NCBI GenBank assembly: GCA_003354055.1
Contig: PIVQ01000434.1
Span: forward strand, 1-6,386
DNA: 6,386 nucleotides
Direction of reading: 5' to 3'
From: Desulfobacteraceae bacterium
GTDB taxonomy: Bacteria; Desulfobacterota; Desulfobacteria; Desulfobacterales; Desulfobacteraceae
In this document: positions 1 to 4,005 of the stretch, piece by piece
Layout: every line of letters starts with the position of its first letter
Position numbering within the stretch: position 1 is the stretch's first letter
The notes under the pieces: generated by a model
Databases searched by the model: none
What the model saw: the letters and a program-made list of their open reading frames with translations, nothing else
What the model was told of the DNA's origin: nothing
Made by a program: the position numbers and the translations under genes

Positions 1-98
1 CCGTATTCATCATCGGCCGCCAGGACCTTCCGGAACCTTGCCGGAATGATAACCCTGCCCTTTGGATCGATTGTATGAAAGGAGCTTGATCGAAACAC
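1..98 (-). CDS. mraZ: Transcriptional regulator MraZ, N-terminal part (cut by window edge)
   Basis: The reverse strand reads from a GTG at 98-96 and runs off the left edge after 32 codons. The peptide contains [20 protein letters not shown], the hallmark start of MraZ: the first SpoVT/AbrB-like DNA-binding half with the DxKGRxxIPxxFR signature at about residues 9-21. In other bacteria MraZ is a ring-forming, nucleoid-associated repressor of its own dcw operon (mraZ, mraW, ftsL, ftsI, mur genes), so the dcw cluster is expected to continue to the left. The GTG start is forced: an in-frame TAA (101-99) sits directly before it. A GAGG Shine-Dalgarno-like motif lies at 112-109 with a rather long 10-nt spacer. 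Family identity is very secure; the rest of the protein is not visible. Confidence 0.93.
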   Translation of the reverse strand, partial: MFRSSSFHTIDPKGRVIIPARFRKVLAADDEY

Positions 99-129
99 TT
101 ATCTTAAGCCTCAGTAAAAAATTTACATC

Positions 130-157
130 CACTTTCCACCACCATAGGACACACTTT
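130..157 (-). promoter_or_regulatory. MraZ-box-like operator upstream of mraZ
   Basis: Read on the minus strand, three GTG-containing hexamers follow each other: AAAGTG (157-152), ATGGTG (145-140) and AAAGTG (135-130), with 12- and 10-bp steps. Known MraZ operators are short G-rich direct repeats spaced about one helical turn apart (TGGGN repeats in E. coli, AAAGTG-type boxes in mollicutes). The position just after the candidate -10 and before the mraZ start fits autorepression. The spacing is not perfectly regular, so the exact repeat register is uncertain. Confidence 0.5.
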
Positions 158-181
158 TACGAAAAATGATGTGTAAGTCAA
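154..181 (-). promoter_or_regulatory. Candidate sigma-70 promoter of mraZ
   Basis: On the minus strand a TTGACT -35 hexamer (181-176, 5 of 6 to consensus) is followed after 16 bp by TAAAAG (159-154, 4 of 6 to TATAAT). Transcription would start near 147-145, about 48 nt before the GTG. The MraZ-box-like repeats would then overlap the -10 and initially transcribed region, the arrangement known for autoregulated mraZ promoters. Another TTGACA (229-224) lies upstream, but its best -10 (TATAAA, 203-198) is 20 bp away, which makes it a poorer candidate. Confidence 0.42.
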
Positions 182-264
182 GGAAAAAATTAAAGTTTTT
201 ATAAAAATACGTGCTGAAACTATTGTCAATAGGGTATTTTCGAAAAGTGTATGTATCATGGACT

Positions 265-297
265 AAAGTGGATGTGAAGGTGAAGTATGGTGGGTGG
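265..297 (+). promoter_or_regulatory. Second cluster of MraZ-box-like repeats, opposite orientation
   Basis: The plus strand carries AAAGTG (265-270), AAGGTG (277-282) and ATGGTG (287-292), followed by GTGG (294-297); the steps are 12 and 10 bp, the same as in the mraZ-proximal cluster. It could be an auxiliary MraZ site, or the operator of a rightward transcript for which I see no gene. Assignment rests only on motif similarity. Confidence 0.35.
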
Positions 298-305
298 AGA
301 AGGGC

Positions 306-320
306 CGCTATATGATAGCG
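306..320. other. Small perfect hairpin in the kinase-mraZ gap
   Basis: CGCTAT (306-311) and ATAGCG (315-320) are exact complements around a 3-base loop. There is no T-tract on either side, so it does not look like an intrinsic terminator. It lies just after the plus-strand box cluster. It may be chance; the stem is only 6 bp. Confidence 0.3.
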
Positions 321-357
321 CTTATAAATTCAGTGTCTTATGTTAAGTTTGAATGTA

Positions 358-388
358 GGATGGATAGGCAGGCAGGTCGGTGTGGTGG
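358..388 (+). repeat. Regularly spaced GG tract (possible two-layer G-quadruplex)
   Basis: Eight GG dinucleotides begin at 358, 362, 367, 371, 375, 379, 384 and 387, that is every 3-5 bases, including short tandem units GGAT x2 and GGCA x2. The plus strand is the template strand for leftward transcription toward mraZ. Two-tetrad G-quadruplex formation is possible in principle; the sequence shows only the spacing, not function. Confidence 0.35.
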
Positions 389-397
389 TAAAGTGGA
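383..397 (+). promoter_or_regulatory. Third copy of the TGGTGG-AAAGTGGA box
   Basis: The plus-strand segment contains TGGTGG, one base, then AAAGTGGA. This closely matches the minus-strand segment at about 143-128 next to mraZ, where the same two blocks are adjoined. It is isolated, about 290 bp from the mraZ start, and sits in G-rich DNA where such motifs arise more easily. A remote MraZ site is possible but weakly supported. Confidence 0.25.
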
Positions 398-438
398 GTG
401 AGAAGGGAGGGGATTGAATTTTTAAAGATGTTGGACAG

Positions 439-592
439 ATTGGCGCCCTTGAAACTGCTAAGGATCGGCTCCAAAATTACTTGATCTTTTGTTGCCAAAA
501 TACCCAGTCTTTTAAGGGGTTTTGGAAACAAGTTTCTGCCCTTCAGGGTATTTAGATCAAGTTATTTTGTAACGATTCCTAAGGGCGCCAAT
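439..592. repeat. 154-bp imperfect palindrome / long hairpin element after the kinase gene
   Basis: Nested complementary arms are: 439-450 with 581-592 (ATTGGCGCCCTT, 12 of 12); 461-467 with 573-580 (AGGATCG, one bulge); 472-486 with 555-569 (14 of 15); 498-505 with 546-553 (AAATACCC, 8 of 8); 514-518 with 539-543 (AAGGG); and 525-528 with 533-536 (GAAA-CAAG-TTTC tip). Unpaired bases fall mostly on the left arm (10, 11 and 8 nt bulges). The outer end starts 12 nt after the kinase stop codon. It could be a MITE-like or REP-like element, a structured 3' UTR, or a small RNA. No transposase and no clear target-site duplication are visible, and no strong T-tract follows either end. Confidence 0.65.
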
Positions 593-604
593 AATCGTCA
601 GGCA

Positions 605-2155
605 TCAGGCAATCAGGTTTTGGATGGTCTCTTTAAGCTCTGCCAGGCGATAAGGTTTGGGGATGATGCCTTTGAGGCCGTATGCTTTATAGTCCGCCAT
701 GACCGGATCATTGGAGTATCCTGATGAAACCACTATTCTGGCGGAAGGATCCATGTCCAGGATGATCGTTGAGGCCTCTTTGCCGCCCATACCGCCGGGA
801 ATGGTTAGATCCATGATCACCAGGTTGTAAGGTGTGCCCTGCTCAACAGCATTACGGTATTCTTCCACCGCTTCTTCCCCGTCTATGGTAAGAACCACTG
901 TGTAGCCGAATTTTTCAAGCATTTTCTGGGTAATGCTGCGGATATGTTCCTCATCATCCATGACCAGTATTCTGGCCGTAAGATCTGAGCGTAAGTTGTC
1001 TTCTGTCATGGTTACCTCCTTAGGAATTTCCGGTTGTTCAGCCGGCAGGTAGACCGTTGCAATGGTGCCGGTACCCAGCTGTGAGACGACGGAGATGTGC
1101 CCCTTGTGTTTGTTGATAATGGAATAGCAGATGGACAATCCCATGCCTTTTCCATCTGGTTTTGTGGTGAAGTACGGATCAAAAATTCTGTCGAGATCTG
1201 TTTGGTGAATGCCTTTCCCTGTGTCTTTGAATACGACTTTCAGATAGGCCCCCCGGGCAATGGTCAGAAGGTTATCTTTAAGTAGGGTGGTGTTTTCCGT
1301 GTCGATGGTCAGCGTACCGCCTTTTTTCATCGCTTGGCGTGCATTGATGACAATGTTGGCAAACACCTGCCCTATCTGATCCTTATCAGCGCGGATGGCC
1401 CATAGAGGGGGAGATGGGTCAATATCAAGCCGGACAGGGGAGCCGGACAGGTTAAACGTTGCGGTGTCCCGAATCAGAGCGGCAAGGTTAAAGGTCTCTT
1501 TTATCGGCTCTCCGCCTTTGGCAAAGGTCAGGAGCTGCCGGGTGAGCTTAACTGCCTCCTCCATGCTGTTTTCTGCCTTCTCAAGATGTGCGATGGCATC
1601 GGTCTCATCGGACAATTCCATTTTTGCCAGGGTAATATTGCCGTAAAGTCCGGTCATGATATTATTAAAATTATGGGCGATCCCGCCGGCAAGGGCACCG
1701 ATGGACCGAAGTCGGTCCGAGGCCCTGTCCAAAGTTAAGTCTTCTGTCCTCCGGGGGGAGGAAATATCGCTGATATGGGCCTGGAATACAGGGCCGTTCC
1801 TACCGGAACCGGGGACAGGGGAAACCGCGATCTCAACAGGAATATCCAATCTGTTTTTTGTCTGCAACCTGGTTTTAAAGGTAAACAAGGGGCAGTCCCG
1901 GGTGAGCCGTTTCGGTGACAGGAGGTCCTTATGGTCTGATAGGTTTGGAAACAGCGCATCAAAAGGCATGGAGACCAGTTCCTGCCTGTCGTACTTTGAG
2001 AGCCGGGCAAGAGGGGCATTGGCATCCAAAATCGTTTTTTCGCGGGACAATAGGTGGAGTGCATCCCCGGAACTGTAGAATGCCGATTTATAGGTGTCTG
2101 CATTTTGGCTGCATCTAATGCACTCTTCCTGAAATATGGTCTGACGGTTGCTCAT
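605..2155 (-). CDS. Soluble PAS-domain hybrid histidine kinase with C-terminal receiver
   Basis: This 516-residue cytoplasmic sensor kinase has no predicted membrane segment or signal peptide. Domain order: an N-terminal tail with a CIRC pair (C12, C15); a PAS-like sensor at about 25-135; HisKA at about 150-213 with H-box GGIAHNFNN and phospho-acceptor His161; HATPase_c at about 220-372 with N-box (N267, N271), G1 DTGKGI (311-316), F-box IFDPYFTTK (324-332) and G2 GKGMGL (335-340); then a receiver at about 394-516 with acidic D400/D401, phospho-acceptor Asp449 in VIMDLTIPGGMGG, and Lys500. All catalytic residues are present, so it should autophosphorylate and pass phosphate to its own receiver, then probably through a phosphotransfer protein to an unlinked regulator. 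The ligand is unknown. The ATG is preceded by GGAG (2164-2161) with 5-nt spacing. It stands alone between a terminator and the long mraZ leader. Confidence 0.93.
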   Translation of the reverse strand: MSNRQTIFQEECIRCSQNADTYKSAFYSSGDALHLLSREKTILDANAPLARLSKYDRQELVSMPFDALFPNLSDHKDLLSPKRLTRDCPLFTFKTRLQTKNRLDIPVEIAVSPVPGSGRNGPVFQAHISDISSPRRTEDLTLDRASDRLRSIGALAGGIAHNFNNIMTGLYGNITLAKMELSDETDAIAHLEKAENSMEEAVKLTRQLLTFAKGGEPIKETFNLAALIRDTATFNLSGSPVRLDIDPSPPLWAIRADKDQIGQVFANIVINARQAMKKGGTLTIDTENTTLLKDNLLTIARGAYLKVVFKDTGKGIHQTDLDRIFDPYFTTKPDGKGMGLSICYSIINKHKGHISVVSQLGTGTIATVYLPAEQPEIPKEVTMTEDNLRSDLTARILVMDDEEHIRSITQKMLEKFGYTVVLTIDGEEAVEEYRNAVEQGTPYNLVIMDLTIPGGMGGKEASTIILDMDPSARIVVSSGYSNDPVMADYKAYGLKGIIPKPYRLAELKETIQNLIA

Positions 2156-2229
2156 AAACTCTCCAGCCGTTTGTTCAGTTTACATTGACGGGATTGAATC
2201 GAAGAGGAAACCCTTAATTTGAGTAGATA

Positions 2230-2258
2230 ACTATATTTTATATCAGAAACAAGAGATA
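2230..2258 (-). promoter_or_regulatory. Possible promoter of the hybrid kinase gene
   Basis: The 121-bp gap between plsC and the kinase is AT-rich. On the minus strand TATAAA (2242-2237) and TATAGT (2235-2230) each match 5 of 6 bases of a -10 hexamer, but no good -35 stands 16-18 bp upstream (TATCTC or TTTTTT only). The kinase needs its own promoter if the preceding terminator works. Placement is uncertain, and an activator-dependent or alternative sigma promoter is equally possible. Confidence 0.22.
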
Positions 2259-2311
2259 AAAAAAACTTAAAAAACGCTAAATCGCCGAGGCAATGATCTG
2301 GCGCGTTTTTT
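2258..2311 (-). terminator. Intrinsic terminator overlapping the end of plsC
   Basis: On the minus strand AAAAAACGC (2311-2303) pairs perfectly with GCGTTTTTT (2277-2269), extended inside by GCC (2302-2300) with GGC (2286-2284). The 3' arm is followed by AAG and then eight T (2265-2258). The plsC TAG (2279-2277) lies inside the structure. The A-run on the other arm could make it bidirectional. The stem is long but AT-heavy at its base, with a 6-nt bulge, so strength is uncertain. Confidence 0.52.
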
Positions 2312-2999
2312 CAACTATCTGGTCAATATTTTCTTCATGATAGGGACTGACATGTACCGGACAGTGTACGATGACGTCCACAGTGCCCGGGGTCAGGTCA
2401 AGGCTGTCTGGGGGAAGAAGATCCATGGAGTTTTTAATGGTTACGGGTAGGATGGGTAACCCTGTTTCCATGGCAAACATAAAGGCCCCTTTTTTAAAGG
2501 GCATGACCTGACCGTTACGACTTCTCGCGCCTTCTGCAAAAAAAAGAACAGAGGATTTTCCGGATAATTTCTTTTTGGCTTCCTCAATGGATCTCATGGC
2601 AGCGTCATGATTGGACCGGTCAACAAAGATACATCCCAACTGGTTACAGGCCGCCCCGAATACGGGTACTTTCCTTAGCTCCTGTTTCATAACCCATTTG
2701 ATTTTCAGCCCGATAAACCCGTGAATTGCAGGAATGTCCACTATGCTCTGGTGATTGGCCACCACCACATAGGACTTGAACCGGCTGTAGTTTTTCTTCC
2801 CGTGTATTTTAACCTTAACCGGGCCTACTGCACAGGATAATCTGGACCAGGTAACAGCCAGGATGTCTGCTGCATCCTGGCTGAAAATAAATCCCACAAT
2901 AACGCAAATGCATCCTGTAATCATGGTGTTCAGAATCATGAAAGGGATGACGATGAACCACTTGTAGGGTTGGTATATAATTTTTAAAAGTGTGTTCAC
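2277..2999 (-). CDS. plsC: 1-acyl-sn-glycerol-3-phosphate acyltransferase (PlsC/LPLAT family)
   Basis: This 240-residue inner-membrane enzyme is the usual length for bacterial PlsC. The family transfers an acyl group from acyl-ACP or acyl-CoA to lysophosphatidic acid, giving phosphatidic acid. Visible blocks: hydrophobic N-terminal segment(s) at about 12-40; motif I NHQSIVD with His83 and Asp88 (the HX4D dyad); motif II GCIFVDR at 122-128; motif III FFAEGARSRNG at 153-163; motif IV LPILPVTIKN at 181-190. Motif III reads AEGAR where PEGTR is usual, keeping the Glu and Gly. The GTG start at 2999-2997 is bounded by the in-frame TAA of the preceding gene one codon upstream (TAA GAA GTG), and there is no strong Shine-Dalgarno, so translation is probably coupled. 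It is the last gene of the export operon. A different glycerolipid or lysolipid acceptor cannot be excluded. Confidence 0.9.
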   Translation of the reverse strand: MNTLLKIIYQPYKWFIVIPFMILNTMITGCICVIVGFIFSQDAADILAVTWSRLSCAVGPVKVKIHGKKNYSRFKSYVVVANHQSIVDIPAIHGFIGLKIKWVMKQELRKVPVFGAACNQLGCIFVDRSNHDAAMRSIEEAKKKLSGKSSVLFFAEGARSRNGQVMPFKKGAFMFAMETGLPILPVTIKNSMDLLPPDSLDLTPGTVDVIVHCPVHVSPYHEENIDQIVEKTRQIIASAI

Positions 3000-3002
3000 T
3001 TC

Positions 3003-3974
3003 TTATTCAGATGTCGCTTCTTCCTTCTGGTCAAGTCCAAGAAGTTTGTCCACATAGGATACGATGTCTTTAGCCTTGTAGGAGTCTATCGTAAAGGCAT
3101 ATGGGGTTGATGACGATTGTCCTGCCATGGTCTCCCCGTCTGCCTGTTCAAACAGGCTTAAGCTAAGATTTGCCCCGTTTTCAAGACTTATTTTGTATAA
3201 GGTCTTTTCTTTTTCAAGGTCCTTTGTCTCCGGTGTTTTTAAATAACCCTGGCACTCCAGGTGAGACAGGGAGGAAAGCAGGTCTTGGGCCGCTGTTTCA
3301 TCTGCTGTCGTGCCATCTTCAAACTGCCAGGTGCCGCTGGGTTCCTTGGTCTTTTCAGCATCCGCTTCACCTTCTTTCGGGGGCGCCGGCGTACTTAAGA
3401 CAAGAGTCCGGACAATGCCGGACTTTTCCAGGGTGATCTTTTTTACCGTCTCAGTTTCAAAGCTTAACACCAGCTTATCCCTGAACTCATCAATGGTTTT
3501 GTCAAAATTATTTCTGAAGCTTTTGTCGGCCTGGTAAATGTTATTACCGTCATTGAGCATGACAAAGGTGTGGTTGAAACTGGGGGCGGTCTTCCCAATA
3601 ACAAAGACGCGTTTTTCAGTTTCACCGGCCCAGGCTGTAACTTGAATGGCACGGGCCGTGTCAAGTTCGTAGCGGATTTTATCCCCGGCTTCAGATACCA
3701 GGGCCGACAGTTTTAGATCTTTGATTGTGTCTAATACACTGTCTATGGCAGCCTGGTCAACGGGAAAGCTTTCCTCTGTAACGGTCCAGCCCTTGTCGCT
3801 TTTTAACAGAGTAAACGTCTCCTTATTTTGGGTGATGTCAACCCTGTCGAGCTCTTTTGTATCCAAGGCTGCCAATACAGGCAGTTCATAGTGGACCTGG
3901 TCATCCTTTTTAAGGCCAAGATAGGCGCTGAGGCCTACAATAAGGGCAATGAGAATCAGATATTCTTTTTTCAT
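3003..3974 (-). CDS. Membrane-anchored DUF4340 protein
   Basis: This 323-residue protein has one N-terminal hydrophobic anchor (about residues 5-20, after KKEY) and a long hydrophilic extracytoplasmic part. There is no lipobox cysteine, so it is an uncleaved anchor or signal and not a lipoprotein. The DUF4340 pattern is visible: a domain at about 40-170 with GWTVTEESFPVDQAAID (62-78), IGKTAPSFNHTFVML (126-140) and FRDKLVL (164-170), then a second similar half at about 216-312 after a charged, Pro/Glu/Lys-rich linker (about 196-213). DUF4340 has no established biochemical function but typically follows GldG-like genes. AGGAA lies 7 nt before the ATG. The gap to the upstream gldG is 31 nt, and the gap to plsC is 3 nt in the same reading frame. 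It probably works with the exporter on the periplasmic side; this is inferred from context. Confidence 0.85.
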   Translation of the reverse strand: MKKEYLILIALIVGLSAYLGLKKDDQVHYELPVLAALDTKELDRVDITQNKETFTLLKSDKGWTVTEESFPVDQAAIDSVLDTIKDLKLSALVSEAGDKIRYELDTARAIQVTAWAGETEKRVFVIGKTAPSFNHTFVMLNDGNNIYQADKSFRNNFDKTIDEFRDKLVLSFETETVKKITLEKSGIVRTLVLSTPAPPKEGEADAEKTKEPSGTWQFEDGTTADETAAQDLLSSLSHLECQGYLKTPETKDLEKEKTLYKISLENGANLSLSLFEQADGETMAGQSSSTPYAFTIDSYKAKDIVSYVDKLLGLDQKEEATSE

Positions 3975-4005
3975 GGCAATTTCCTGGTTGTCTCTTTTGG
4001 CATTA

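Larger units (their letters stand above)
125..275. repeat. Inverted pair of promoter/operator-like modules
   Basis: The minus-strand module at 165-125 and the plus-strand module at 237-275 share two blocks in the same order: TTTTCG(T)AAAAGTGT (165-151 and 237-250, differing by one extra T) and AAAGTGGATGT (135-125 and 265-275, identical). The blocks are 15 bp apart in one copy and 14 bp apart in the other, with ATGG in both spacers. A TTGACT-like hexamer precedes the minus copy, and TTGTCA (223-228) precedes the plus copy. The arms are separated by 71 bp. The pair therefore looks like a diverged inverted duplication of the mraZ control region, not one hairpin of continuous complementarity. 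Confidence 0.6.
99..604. other. 506-bp noncoding region between hybrid kinase and mraZ
   Basis: No convincing gene lies here. The only minus-strand ORF of any size (62 codons, 531-343) overlaps the large palindrome and resembles no family I know. The part nearest mraZ (99-240) is AT-rich and promoter-like. The middle (262-415) is G-rich and very C-poor on the plus strand. The part nearest the kinase (439-592) is a long imperfect palindrome. Individual elements are listed separately. Because the kinase and mraZ point the same way, the stretch must serve as kinase 3' UTR and terminator, mraZ promoter and leader, or both. It is long for such a tandem gap, which suggests additional regulatory or RNA content. 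Confidence 0.7.

Noticed and set aside
198..229. Alternative mraZ promoter TTGACA ... TATAAA on the minus strand
   Set aside because: The two hexamers are 20 bp apart, outside the normal 16-18 bp, and every other register gives a poor -10.
312..401. Plus-strand 29-codon ORF starting ATG ATA GCG, with a GGAGAAGGG upstream
   Set aside because: The purine-rich sequence is part of a general G-rich block, the ATG lies in the loop of a small hairpin, and the peptide has no distinctive feature. It would be worth revisiting only if a rightward transcript is shown.
343..531. Minus-strand 62-codon ORF between the kinase and mraZ
   Set aside because: It overlaps one arm and the tip of the 154-bp palindrome, has no recognisable domain and reads like a chance translation of AT-rich DNA.
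439..592. Reading the palindrome as an ordinary rho-independent terminator of the kinase gene
   Set aside because: The element is far longer than such terminators, its arms are interrupted by large bulges, and no T-tract follows on the minus strand after 439.
439..592. Complete insertion sequence
   Set aside because: There is no transposase frame and no clear direct target duplication; at most it could be a non-autonomous derivative.
1395..2118. Plus-strand and shifted-frame ORFs inside the hybrid kinase gene
   Set aside because: They are shadows of the kinase frame, which has complete conserved motifs across the whole length.
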